64,000 nt of DNA, taken from contig MBPM02000055.1 in the NCBI GenBank assembly GCA_001695595.3, forward strand, positions 434,001 through 498,000. Reading direction: 5' to 3'. Positions 1 to 10,960 of the stretch are shown here, piece by piece. Under the pieces are notes generated by a model. That model had not been told where the DNA came from. It saw only the letters and a list, made by a program, of their open reading frames with translations, and made no database searches. Both the position numbers and the translations under genes were made by a program. The stretch is from Plasmopara viticola. Taxonomy: Eukaryota > Oomycota > Peronosporomycetes > Peronosporales > Peronosporaceae. The number at the start of each line of letters is the position of its first letter. Position 1 is the first letter of the stretch.

Positions 1-1454
1 GCTTCAAGCGTCATCAAACGTTTTCTCTCGAGAGGGTATAAGCCCAAATAATACACAAAAGCACTCTCCAAAATGTTCGCTGCAATCGCATTGTATGGTG
101 CTAAGCCATAATTACGCTGGGCGTAGACCCAATAAGAACGACACACAACAATCTCTTCAAGAGCCGGCCAATACACTGGTAGCATTCGCATCCTTTCTAA
201 ATCAACTTCATGTCGTCCTTGGTCGACCAAGACAACACTGGGAGGTCCCACAGGACCTAAAGTCTTGCTCTTCCTTTGCTGATACCAACGATATTTTCTT
301 TCAAGCCGACGACTTTCATGAGCTGGAAATTCAATCCAACCACAACATTTGTTTGTACCTGGTGCATTGAGGTGACCACTGACATTTGCATGCTGAGAAG
401 CTGTGAAATTGTCCTTGGAAGCAACTTTAAACCGTCCATTCAACCCACTGGGCAGCATTTGACCATTTCCGCTAGTGACGTCCACTTTCTTGTAAAACCA
501 AATAGGAAAAGCATTTGCATCTTGTTCTGCCAACTCAGTCGTCAACGTTTCGTTCGCTGCAATTTGTTGCATAGTGAGCGGAAAACCACCAGAGTTCGGA
601 TACTCGCGCAGGAGATCCGAGTAAAGCATTTCGTTTTGCATTTTAATTGTAGCCAAAAACTCAAACAGTTTATAGTGTGACGATAGAACACGCATTCTTT
701 GATACACAGATCGGATCACTTCACTGCGTCTAGCAGCACTCAGCGACTCGTAAGGACCTCGTCCCAAAATGTTCCATTGCATTATACTAAAGTGCTGATC
801 CAAAACTTCCGTAGCTGAGTACAAATACTCCACAAGCGCCTGCACGCGCGTTGTGCTACCTTCTAAAAACAAATCAGTCCTGTCTTCAATATCGGCTCGA
901 GACGGAAATACAATGTGACTTGGGAGTATCACGACGTACTGGACTACACTCTCGGCTGCTCCTAATGGCGGCAGCACCACGTGTCTTAGAAAAAAATTGC
1001 GTCGCATGATGTTCTTGGCGACAAAATAAAGCTCTGGCAGTTCTTCACTCGTTACAAACCGCGCTAACCTTTCAACACCACATAAAAACGGTACAGCGAC
1101 TTGACTTTGAAGCGGGGCAAGTGGACCTGGCACTTGCGTGGTCTCTATCGTCAACTTTACGCGGTAGAAGAGCCATTGACCTGTGCGAGTACATGTTAGA
1201 CGCATCTCGACAACACGTTCGTGTGTCTGAGTGGCAGCATCTACGACGCAGTCACGCGTGGCACCTGCTGCGCGCTTGGCCAAGTCAGGGGCGCGACGCA
1301 CGAGACTGCTGGAGATCTGACCGCACAAGGCCAGTAGAAATGGGAAAGGTGTAAAGGCTGACAGCGTGCTCCATACGAATCCCGGAGACGCACCATCGTG
1401 CCGCTCCGTCATATCACGCCGAGCGTCACGCACCATCTCGGCGACATGGTACAT
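1..1454 (-). CDS. DDHD-type phospholipase (PA-PLA1 family), N-terminal part, runs off the left edge
   Basis: An uninterrupted minus-strand frame of 484 codons runs from an ATG at 1454-1452 to the window edge, so the 3' part of the gene is missing. Around residues 319-330 it reads WFYKKV, and around 404-440 it reads a block containing DQGRHEVDLERMR, then PVYW, then RSYW. That order (WFY segment, 'V..DGGR.DV' segment, then 'R..WFY') is what I know from the WWE-like N-terminal half of DDHD1/PA-PLA1 phospholipases, which hydrolyse phosphatidic acid on internal membranes. The GxSxG serine and the DDHD metal-binding domain would lie beyond position 1 and cannot be seen. Residues 1-250 are unassigned; the segment LSAFTPFPFLLALCG (about residues 29-43) is hydrophobic and could be a membrane-associated helix. 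The start is chosen because an in-frame TAA lies 24 bases upstream (1481-1479). An upstream exon cannot be excluded. The family call is by eye. Confidence 0.6.
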   Translation of the reverse strand, partial: MYHVAEMVRDARRDMTERHDGASPGFVWSTLSAFTPFPFLLALCGQISSSLVRRAPDLAKRAAGATRDCVVDAATQTHERVVEMRLTCTRTGQWLFYRVKLTIETTQVPGPLAPLQSQVAVPFLCGVERLARFVTSEELPELYFVAKNIMRRNFFLRHVVLPPLGAAESVVQYVVILPSHIVFPSRADIEDRTDLFLEGSTTRVQALVEYLYSATEVLDQHFSIMQWNILGRGPYESLSAARRSEVIRSVYQRMRVLSSHYKLFEFLATIKMQNEMLYSDLLREYPNSGGFPLTMQQIAANETLTTELAEQDANAFPIWFYKKVDVTSGNGQMLPSGLNGRFKVASKDNFTASQHANVSGHLNAPGTNKCCGWIEFPAHESRRLERKYRWYQQRKSKTLGPVGPPSVVLVDQGRHEVDLERMRMLPVYWPALEEIVVCRSYWVYAQRNYGLAPYNAIAANILESAFVYYLGLYPLERKRLMTLE

Positions 1455-1478
1455 GAGCCACCGCTGAGCGAACCAGTA

Positions 1479-1496
1479 TTACTGCTGAAATGCCAT
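1479..1496 (-). promoter_or_regulatory. Five-codon uORF upstream of the DDHD-type gene
   Basis: An ATG at 1496-1494 opens a frame of five codons (MAFQQ) ending in TAA at 1481-1479, in the same frame as the main start at 1454 and 24 bases before it. If the transcript starts upstream of 1496, this would act as a minimal uORF. The transcription start is unknown, so the role is inferred. Confidence 0.25.
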
Positions 1497-3170
1497 GCCT
1501 AAACAAATAATTTTTAGCGATTACCCAACATGATATTTGCTTAAATTAACAAAAAAACCCGCCAATAAACGGAGTCTTGCCCCGGTGAACGACTGTTCAC
1601 CGAATCGAAGTGTGCACTGTAGAATGTGTTTTCGTCCAATCCTTTTAGATGTCTTCTCGTAGTGTGCAAATGGTACGAGTACTAAAAGAGTGCCTGTGAT
1701 GCACCAGGAACCATTAAGGCTCATAAACGAGAAACTAGCTCTTTATTACAAAAAGTTTGATTTTACGTAACGGCACGTTAGTCCTCCTCTTCTAAGATTT
1801 AGATTACACATTAATGAGCGTCACTCTTCGACTTTTGTCTGATCTACTCATAATGGAGAGGGTGACCAAATCCAAGGAAAGAGTTACGGCGGCTTCACTG
1901 CACCTGGTATCACTTGCAGTAAATGTTTATCTGACTCATTAGGTGTAATACTTTGTTGGGATAAGATTATTTTCCTCAATAGCCTCGGAGAATGCAAGAC
2001 AAGCTTAAAGAAATGCTTGGCCCTGAAGGGATGCATCTATGAGCCCAGCGCGATCAATGAGATTTGTAGACGAATGCTGGCTATAGACACTCTATCTTGG
2101 AGTTACTTTGACAAGATTCCACTCTATCGTCTGTGTTGACGACGCCAGCGCCAAAGGCAGGTGTCCCTCTTACCCAGAATCGCTCGTTGTGACCGTAAGA
2201 CCTTTTTTAAGAAAGAAAGGTGAAAAATTTCGTTGCAAATCAAGAAACGTTAAGATAGGCTTTCTGCTTTGCTGCGGAAGCGCATCAAAAGCTTCTGGTC
2301 GTGCTAGACGAGCATGCGAATGAGCATCTAGATGAGCTAAAGCCCCACCTGACGCAAATACTTTAGTCGCTTCGGTATGCGCGCAGTGTTTCATTGCCAC
2401 CTTCAAGGTTTGGAAAAATTGTGAAATTTGCCTCAGAGCCAATAATTCTTCTGGCCAACTTGGCCAGGAAATTGTTCCCCAGAGGAGGCTGCATTCACTA
2501 ACTTGAAGGAAAGACCGCGCACGGGTGCGGCTCGGATGAATGTGCTCTGTGTACAACACTGTACAATTTTAGATGGCCGTAAAAATGACATTTGGTGTCG
2601 TATTCATTTTTCGGGCAAAAAATGTGTCTCAAGATGAGGATGTGAAATGTTGTATTTTCTATGAGGCTCACGAGACACTTATATCGGTCACGAGAAGAGG
2701 CATGGCTTAGTTATCATCAACGTTCGGCACCCCAAGCTATATATGCGCCATCTATACATACATGCAAACATGCAAAGTGTGCCAGCCTCGCCGGATGCTG
2801 CCACACCATTGGCAAGCTTGCCGGTACCATAGCGCTGCTAAGATGAAATTTGCGCTTGATCTGCCAATTGCAAATTTCATAGGCAACACGACTATAGTGG
2901 TATTGCGGACCAATCAATGTCGACGATTTAGACGGACACAATTGACAGTGTCAAAATAGCAGCACTAATTTTTGACCTAATCGTTGGACAACACGTCTCG
3001 TGACGAACGGTAGAGCTTGAGAAATATTATGATTATCTCAGCAGCTTTGCAAAGGATGTAAAAATCGGCAATGTCATAGCAATAGCTTTCCACAAATACT
3101 AAAAGAAACACGCTGCGGTCAATGTTTTATGTGAGAAAATGTTTTAAAGATATTCCGGTCGGTATTTTGC
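1497..3170. other. Intergenic stretch without a recognisable gene
   Basis: Only short unrelated frames are present. The longest is a 129-codon minus-strand frame at 2559-2170 that I do not recognise. It lacks a domain or signal peptide and overlaps an equally plausible plus-strand frame at 2108-2323. I see no repeat structure here. Confidence 0.4.
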
Positions 3171-3234
3171 GGCCTATTGGAAAGCTTCTCGCTTAGGGTG
3201 CCAGAGGTCCCGGATTTGATCTCCGGCTAGGCCA
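3171..3234 (+). pseudogene. tRNA-Pro(AGG)-like relic lacking the D arm
   Basis: This 64-nt sequence folds as most of a tRNA. The acceptor stem pairs GGCCTA (3171-3176) with TAGGCC (3228-3233), followed by discriminator A. The anticodon arm is CTCGC-TTAGGGT-GCCAG with anticodon AGG and one C-C mismatch. The T arm CCGGA-TTTGATC-TCCGG has a perfect 5-bp stem. Only about ten bases separate the acceptor from the anticodon stem, so the D arm and A box are missing. The anticodon arm resembles eukaryotic tRNA-Pro. It is probably a tRNA pseudogene or the head of a tRNA-derived SINE, not a functional tRNA. Confidence 0.6.
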
Positions 3235-4836
3235 TATTGCTACTTCCTATGTCGATGAGGTGTACATTTTGCTATATTGTTACTGTGCACTATTTTTGAT
3301 CTAGCTGACTTGGCAGATGCTTATGAAACGTTAGCTGTCGACTGCACTTGCGACAAACCGGAGCTGCCGTAGATTCTACAGAATGGCGAGCAGCTACTGG
3401 CAGAATTGACATAATTATAATTACTAAAAACCGAGTTTTCGTGGCAAAAGCTGCGATCTTGCTTAAAAGAACCCAAAAAAATTGTGGCTCCCTTGGACGC
3501 GACAACCAGTATTAAGACCGGTTTGCATACTAGGAAATTGGAGGTTCATTGACTTTTTTGGTATTTTCCTAAGCTAACATTTATGTTGTAATAGTAGATT
3601 AAAGAATATGAAAGTTGGCCATGGTTTTCATGGTAATTACACATCCAGACGACTTGGCCGTAGTGTTTAAGCTTATCGATACTCGACAATAGATGAAGTA
3701 CAAATTGAAGTATTTCAACCTCTGGATGGCGGAGAGACTAAGGTGTGCGGTGTAGTCGGGTATCGCTGCGATTAATACCAAAACAACTTCCTTAATTTGT
3801 GTGGCAGCAAAAAAAACTTATATTGCGGGTAAATTACTGCTAGAGGTCTTGATGCTTCGATACTCAATAGGTGTGTAACAAGAACCCATGGTCTTGAAGT
3901 CGTGTGGTAAAATTTGCGTGCCAGTTCGAGAGTAGAGTCAATCACTTAGAAAAAAGCTGATGCGCGAAAACTTGATATCGAGGGTCTTACAACGTGCCTT
4001 AATAGACTGCACTTGTGTGGTCAGCATAAAACAAAGCGTAGAAATTTTACTAATCATGTTTGTCGTGCAACTAGAGAGAGATAGTACGATGGCGGAGAGC
4101 CAAAGCGCCGAAAGACACTCCTCTTTTGCTTGATCTTGAAGCTGAGTCAGTGGACTCTAAATTGCGATCGAAGTGTGTACGTTTTGTTCTTTAGCGTCAT
4201 ATTTGCCGATAAAAGTTGCAATTTTTTTTGCAGCACTTGTAGGGTAGTAGATCCGTGACGCCTTTTTTTTTACTTCACCACACTGCAGATAGTCTCTGAT
4301 GCGCGATCCGCTTGAAATGCGGAGTTGACAGAACGTTCTTGAGTAGTCTGCACTTGTGTTGATAGCTTGTGAGCTGATAGTTGACAATCTCGATACTCCT
4401 TTTGGTACACAACGAACAAAACCAGGTATATCGGATCGTAAGTACCCAAAGTGGCCGCGAAGGCAATACTTGGTCTCGTGAGTTGATTTCGCAGCTTATC
4501 GTAATCAGCTTGACGTCGAGTTGAGATGCAAAAGAGTTCGGTCAAGGACGTGTGAGAACGTCCAAAGTACGAAGGATGGCGTATTAATAACTGAAATGCT
4601 TGCAAGTTGCAAGAATCGAGATCGAAATCTGGGTAATTTTCTCAACCTTATTCAAGGATTGTGTTTTGTTGCTAGGATAGTCGATTGTATACGACGTCGA
4701 TGGCAGACTCGTGCTGCACATTTTCGTCTTGTTTCTTAAGAAGAAATTGTTAGATGCGACTATAAGGTCGTTGCTCAAAGCTGTAGCTAGAAGGAAATAG
4801 AGTGGACACAAACTTGGATTGTAAACAGGCAAAGAA
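3235..4836. other. Intergenic stretch without a recognisable gene
   Basis: It contains only short overlapping frames. Minus-strand frames at 4605-4270 and 4832-4584 have no recognisable domain. The composition is A/T-rich with homopolymer runs, for example near 4261-4272. I see no gene. Confidence 0.4.
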
Positions 4837-4898
4837 TCTGCTGCACTGGATTTCAGCCAGGAATCCGGATGGCGGGTTCAAATTCCGTAGCTGTGGAT
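4837..4898 (+). pseudogene. tRNA 3'-half-like fragment (tRNA-Leu or -Ser type)
   Basis: A B-box-like T arm, GCGGG-TTCAAAT-TCCGT (4872-4888), pairs if two G-T wobbles are allowed. It is preceded by a variable-arm-like ATCCGGAT and by GGATTTCAG, reminiscent of the anticodon region of tRNA-Leu(CAG). No matching 5' acceptor strand was found. This is a fragment or part of a SINE; identity is uncertain. Confidence 0.3.
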
Positions 4899-5199
4899 GT
4901 CTTTCGACACCTCCTTAAAAGTAACATTCGTATCTTGATTTTTATATGCAGTAGTCGTCATTGTTGTGCGAAAGTAGTAATTTTCATATCCAATTCGTTG
5001 CATAATACTTGAAAGTCAAGTCGGCGTAAATGTAGCAAGGTTTGTGAACGAAGTTATTCTTGTTTAACTTCATAACCATTTTCCACTTGATTTACAACTT
5101 GTTTTCATTTATTGTTGCCTCTCGAAGTAGCATGATGCCGGAACTACTTAAAGTGCAGCTTGATGTATGCGTATGCATGATGACGTACAAACTATTTTA

Positions 5200-6539
5200 A
5201 ATCTAAGCCGTCTGCGTTGTAAAGGCACTTGCTCCAATGAAGCCAAAGTGCACGGAGAACACGGCAACGAACAATAATGAAGGCAGCACGTATTGCGTGG
5301 GTTCTACATTATGCCGTAATGTTAAGTTTCAAGTTTATTGTGCCGAAAGAAATAAACATGTGCCATATAATGTCTTTAATAATAAGACTTTCAAAGGCGA
5401 AAGAAAGTAATTTCATTGATATACGGCCACTGGGCAAGCCCCAAAAAATTGCGGACGTCTTCAATATCTGTATACACATGTTAGTTGTTATGAATTCCCT
5501 TCGCTATCGAAATCGTATCAAAACCAAATGAATCATGCTGTTCTTGAAACCTGAGATTTGAACACACTGATAGCACATGTCGATTTAGTCGTAATGGAAA
5601 GCGCCAAGTTCCACTTATTGGAGTATGTCCATTTATGTGAAGTTTGTCGAGTCGAAGCGTTAGGGCGTGTGAACCAGAGTGAGGGCGTAATAGCAATTTC
5701 ACAAAATCGTGACTAGACAACTAAGATCCGAGCGTGAGTGGCACTCTCTTCGTTCGTTGGCCGGTTGAGGTCGAATTTAGGTCCATGTCGTGAAGCAATC
5801 AGATTGAGTCTCGGAAGTGTATTCGATATCAAACGTGATCGCGAAGCCGGCCGAGCAAAATCATTTCTATTGAGTAATTTGGTGAGTAGCTTCGTAAACG
5901 CAATGCTTTCATGATGATCCACAAAATTCTGAAGGCGGTCAATCCCCAGTGTCTTCATAAAATCAATAATACTTTTGTTGACTTCAGCCAGTGGGGTTTT
6001 ACCCTTGCCGAAAGTGAAGTAAATTTTGTACCCCCCACCTCTTAAAGAGGCATTACTTGTACAAATCTCTTTCAATTTGTGAAATCGCGAGAAGAGTTTA
6101 AATCTGCTCGAACTCTTAGCGTATTCAGTAAACAGTTAAATATCTATTTTGCTCTCCTTTCAGGTCCGCGTATAGTTTGTCGAAGCCGGAACCTAGTGAT
6201 CTCAATGCTGTTGTAATTAGCTCAAGTGCCGGAGTGATATATTGGGGAGATATATTTGACCTACAAGTCGCGGCGATCGCATCGCGTAATTTTTTCTTTG
6301 GTGCGTTGCTTGGAGGAATACCTTGGCAGGCGTTAGCCCAAGCCCACCGTAAGAGATACATGTGTACATCCAATTTTTGTCAGACTTCCCAGCCGCTGCC
6401 GTAAAATTGTGTGAGTGAACAAAGTTCCGAGTAACTATGTCCACAATAGCCAATTCGGATTTCGTAATTTTAGTAACACTGACTGTGTACCAAAGTAGAC
6501 GCAAGATGATGCTTTGTAAGAGCACCACCATCTAGCGCA
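5200..6539 (-). pseudogene. LINE C-terminal region (zf-RVT-like tail) remnant
   Basis: The frame at 6531-6217 has GGLGLTPAK, matching the 'GGLGLP' motif after LINE RT thumb regions. The frame at 5720-5481 has LDKLHINGHTPISGTWRFP followed by HVLSVC, the pattern of the C-terminal Cys/His (zf-RVT) segment, with two expected cysteines replaced. Frame pieces down to about 5.2 kb include RCRVLRALWLHWSKCLYN, typical of the very end of such polyproteins. Confidence 0.6.
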
Positions 6540-7762
6540 AGGTACGGGCGCGGTACTTCCATATGGCACAGCGCGTTCGTACTTTAGTGACGACAGCACT
6601 CAATCGCTGTTTAGTGGTTCTATTGCGCCTTGAAGGACATCAAGTAAGACGACGCTGTCCGACGAAAGTAGAATGTTAAGTTTGGTCAGTTTTGGTAGGC
6701 TTATTTTGTGCGTGAACGGCATGATGAATGTTTTTCTTTCACTTTAAGTCGTAATCCCGATGCCGATGCATAATCTTGGACATGATCCGAAAATTCTGTT
6801 GTGTTCAAACTCAGCCAAAAGTCCGGTACAGCCACTGGTTGCAGATGAAGTGCAAATATTATATCAACACTCAATCCACGGTCGGCGAACCGAGCACGTA
6901 AGTAGTTTAATATTGGCTCGAGTCCCCTTGACGTACTCCAGCACCAAATCGCCGGGCGAATTGTTAAGCAGCAAACTATCTGAGATCTGGTTGGAAAAGA
7001 TCTTTATCCACGCTTGGAATCTAGCACTAAATTTGTAGTGATGAAGTACTATTTCCAGAGCCGGCCATAGCACACTTTCAAAGGCTTAGCAAGGTCGATG
7101 AGGACGGCGCACGTGTTTGGATTTCTGTCGTTGCACAGCTCTTGTAAGTCTTGGAATTGAACAAGCGAGTGGCAAATGGATCGAACTGGTACAAAGCCGC
7201 TCTGATCTCCCTGATTCAGCGATGGGAGGACGGCACTCAGGCACCTCGCGAGTATCTTGGGCCCAAGCTTGGCATCATGATATGATAACGTCAGCGGACA
7301 GTAGTTTCTCGGCTGGGACCGGTCGCCTCTTTTGTATAACAACGAGAGATGTGCACGTCACTAAGACTCAGTCATTTTTCCTTTCTAGAATTGATTGTCG
7401 TGAATAAATGCATAGATCCGTGACCATACGTTAGGGGCTAACTTGTAGTACTGAACAGGAAGACCGTCCAGTCTCGGCGTCTTTCCATTAGTTGATTTCT
7501 TAATCGCCCTTTTTGAAAAAAATGCCGTGTTGGGAGCGTCTAACAGAGCCCACTGCGCAGGCATGACCTTGAAAAAGGTATCGCATAACTTTTGTGCAAG
7601 ACGAATCGGCTGGTAAGAAGCATTTCGTAGATGTCGTAGGTTAGGAGACGTCGACTGGAATAGTTGACCACAAAATGTACGGTGTCCATTGCAGATTTCA
7701 TCGGGGTCTTCCGTTGTCGTTCCTTCTTTGCGTCTTAAATCAGAGATAGGTGACCTGAGCAA
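6540..7762 (-). pseudogene. LINE reverse transcriptase domain remnant
   Basis: The frame at 7762-7385 contains LDGLPVQYYKL, equivalent to the 'GPDGLP.E.Y' motif at the start of the RT domain. The frame at 7342-7049 contains YKRGDRSQPRNYCPLTL and SGFVPVRSICHSL, the typical 'KKGD..-NYRP-L' and 'Q-GF-PGRSI' blocks. Further down, around 6672-6650, where the catalytic ADD should be, the sequence reads S-S-D-S, so one catalytic aspartate appears lost. Frameshifts separate the pieces. Confidence 0.8.
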
Positions 7763-8247
7763 ATCTTGTTGAGGAGACCTGCAAAAGTCTATAGTTGACC
7801 GTTCACTTAAATGTATGTCGCCCGCAAATTTACTTACAGTATTCCGCTCTTGAATCGTCTCTCAATATGCGTTGACATCAGCCCGAGCTTGATGTAATGC
7901 AGTCTTGTTGTAGTCGATAGAAGATAGGCTGTAAAGATCAAGAGCATCGTTCACCTTTGTCTCTTTTGGAGGCACCTCTCGAACATTCGCGTGCCGTAGA
8001 TCAAGCAATCTTTTGGGTAGATAAATGCAGTCGGACCGTTTAAGTTCATCCAGCAGGCATCCAGGATTGGATCCATTGAACTTTTAAATTTGAGCGGCCA
8101 GTGTCTCTGCGGACAGCGTGAGATTCATCATAACTTCAGGATCACGTAACAGCCAAGATGGGCATCTCCCTGGCGCACGTTTCATCTTAGAAAGATACTC
8201 CGCCGTAACTTAAAGTTGACTGGTTTGTGATTTTCAGTATGCCAGTA

Positions 8248-8919
8248 TTAATCCCTCACATAGCTGACTGTAGCAAGATGATCTTGTAATAGGTGTACAT
8301 GCAAAAAGCAGTAGTCGATCCGATTTATACGTGTGGGACTCGTGAAGTCGCGCCATGCGTCCATTAAGTCTAAAGCATCCAGCCAGTCACACAGCTCTTC
8401 CCGACAAGTGCCAGGATGTGGCTGGGATGGAGAGACCTCGTCGAAATAGCTATCCATAGTGACATTGAGGTCACCCAAAACAATGTTGCCGCCTGATTCT
8501 CCACACCCGAATGGACGGAAAGGAGATCCACAGAGAGCGCGCGAAAAAAAACCACGTCGTGAATTACGTATACCACATATATAATCACCTTGATATTCAC
8601 CAAATGTGGTCTTGAGTAATATATGACAATTTCGTAACTGTTCTTTGTAGACGCGTATTGTGAGGTATTTAACTTTTTTAGATGGAGAGGCTAAAGACAA
8701 CCTGAGTCCGACTCCATGTCACTCGTTAAAAACGGGGGACGTGGTTTCGAACCAGAAGCAGCGCGCTCCTGAATCGGCCACATATATAGCGTGTTTGCTG
8801 GTCTGTAGTTGGTCTTCTTTATTAAACTTCTTCTCTTGAATCGCGACCAGTTGATGTTCAAAGAGAAGACGTTGATACGTAATTAATTTGGCTGAGTTCA
8901 ACCCAATTACGTTCAGCAA
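8248..8919 (-). pseudogene. LINE AP-endonuclease domain remnant
   Basis: The frame at 8919-8719 starts with a GLNSAKL segment and continues to LVAIQEKKF, matching the N-terminal endonuclease motif in which the catalytic Glu sits in 'QET'; here it reads QEK. The frame at 8700-8248 contains VLGDLNVTMDS, the catalytic GD-N motif, and later TSPTRINRIDYCF, the 'S-RIDY' motif before the final His. At least one frameshift separates the two frames. In intact elements this domain nicks target DNA for target-primed reverse transcription. Confidence 0.75.
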
Positions 8920-9029
8920 GAATCCTGTAAAGTCCCAGATGAAAATTCACCAGTCGAGAGGATCTGCTCGCCATATAATGTAGCTGTGAGATTTTCGCCA
9001 AGTCGCTAAGTGCAGTGAGCACAAACGGT

Positions 9030-10954
9030 GGCATTCGACTGTTATCGATAAAAGGCCTCAATGCGTTCGTGCGGGCTAAGAAGAGATATTCAAGTCACTC
9101 CATAGTGAAAAAGGATGTGACGAAGGCGCTTTGGCGGCAACAACGGCCCAAGAAGTGCTTGCACTTTGACTGGATCGACGTATCCACTCGGCGCGAAGGC
9201 CATCAAGAACAAGTCGCTAATGGCACTTTGTATAGCTCTTCTTACTCGAAAATAGAGTCTCGTAAAAATATGCCGGGTTGATGCAGTCAATCTTGTATCG
9301 GAGCCGCAGACGATCTTGTGAGTCCGTCGACTCATCGCTCGTTACAGGGTCCGCATTTATTGCCCGCTAAACTGCGTGGGCTGGCTATCATGTATCAACA
9401 CAAGCTAAAAAATGTCGGAAGTATGCTGGCTGCGCTTGAATTGCCGCCAGAACGTCCTCGTGTGTAGTTAGCTGTGAGACATTCGGCTTGATAAATTTAT
9501 CCATTGCTTGTTGAAAACCTGCCACCAAAACTTGCTTAACTGTAAAAGCCAATGAGCACATACTTTTTAGCGCAAGTGCATCTTCTTCGTACGGCATAAA
9601 AATCGACGAAGCAGTGAGACCCGATAGAGCGGTGATCATCCCTTCTTCGCCTATTCAAGACTGATCCATTAAACGCATTGTAATATCTTCCTACCTATAA
9701 TTTAGTATATGCATCTTGTTCGCCCGTTCCAGATCAACAATCGGATGCAGTGATGCATCAGACCCTTCGTCCTGAAGAACCTCGTAGCAGTTGGGTGAAA
9801 GTGGGAACGAGTTGAGAAGGGAGTGGTGATCTTCAAGCGTAATATGAATACGCAAGGAGCCAAACCTTCCGGCTCCATAAATATTCCCCTTTCACGATTA
9901 ATGATACCGTATTGCGAGTGTTGTACAAGCTTCCATCCTGGTGCATCGTCTGGCAGTGCATCTACAATTAGTCGCTTCACCGCCGAGCCAGTCGGCTTGT
10001 TGATCAAGGCATTGGTGGATCGCGGCGCACGTGTAGTTGAGGCGTTAACTGGAGCACTCAAATCACTAGCCCCCCGGTTTTTGGCAATCAGTTATATCAA
10101 AACATTCGATGACTTGGGTTGTCCAGCGATAACTTCAACAGTGTCCGACGGCCGGTGTGGAGGTGATCGTAGCGAAGGCGGCTTTGCGCGGTTAGATTTT
10201 CGCTGGCGGTGCTGTACAATGCACAGTTTTTTCTTCCGAGTAAAAAAAGATTTCCCGAAGGGTTTCACCATTAGATTTGAAAAGTCCAGCAGGACAACCG
10301 ACACTGTCGAAGTACACCGTGCGTCCACGTCATAACACTTGGCCGTGAACGTGCGTGGGCGTAATGAGGACTGGTCTTGCATTTCTTTGCACAAAATAGT
10401 CATAAATTGCCTGATCCGACTCATCCTTTTGGAGGCGGGTCCAACTCACGAAGTACAAATTGTCGTACTTCGAATGCTAGCAAATTGAAACGTTGACACC
10501 ATTACCCAATTGACAAAGGGCATCATCAGATGTGCACATAAATGAGATACCTCGATGTGCGTACAATTAGAAGCCCTGAATGTGAACAAGGCACTCGCGC
10601 CATACGGCAGGCGAGCGAGCTTAAGATGGCGTCTTGCTGGCGCAGTAAGACGAGCGGCCCGTCTCCACATGGCATCAAGCGGTGTAGGCACCGCTGCAAG
10701 TGCAGCACGACGGCCGTTCTGGTTCGTCAAATTGTCGTCGGAAAAATTCAAACTTGTTGCAAATCGAAAGTCGTCGGGAACCCAGCGCGGTGCTGGCTGC
10801 CTAACAGCCGTTCGTTCGTGGCTCGTCTGACGAGCCGGGCGTTGCTGCCCGTCCGGACTTGCCGGGCGGGACTGCGTCGTCGGCAAGCTGGCCGGCGGTT
10901 GTGCCGATGGTTGCTCGATAATTGAGCCGGAGCAGAGCTAGGGACGGAAACCAT
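9030..10954 (-). pseudogene. LINE ORF1 remnant
   Basis: Several minus-strand frames follow each other across frameshifts (10954-10748, 10886-10446, 10424-10092, 10061-9702, 9639-9388, 9335-9090). The beginning is rich in Pro, Arg and Gln, as is common in ORF1 proteins, and contains QPAPRWVPDDFRFATS. No CCHC zinc knuckle is visible. The identification rests mainly on position directly upstream of the endonuclease and on shared strand. Confidence 0.5.
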
Positions 10955-10960
10955 CCTATT

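Larger units (their letters stand above)
5200..10960 (-). mobile_element. Decayed L1-like LINE retrotransposon (non-LTR), oomycete type
   Basis: Read on the minus strand from about 10.95 kb down to about 5.2 kb, broken frames occur in the order expected for an L1-like LINE: an ORF1-like region, an AP-type endonuclease, a reverse transcriptase, then a C-terminal zf-RVT-like tail. Many frameshifts and stops interrupt every domain, so the copy is inactive and old. ORF1 probably began at an ATG at 10954-10952. The 3' limit near 5.2 kb is where recognisable protein similarity stops. I found no poly(A) tail or target-site duplication, so the ends are approximate. The 5' UTR may continue toward 11.5 kb. 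Confidence 0.8.

Noticed and set aside
2170..2559. 129-codon minus-strand frame as a gene
   Set aside because: No domain, no supporting neighbours, and a competing opposite-strand frame; insufficient support.
9823..10335. 170-codon plus-strand frame
   Set aside because: It is antisense to the LINE ORF1 remnant and has no recognisable content.
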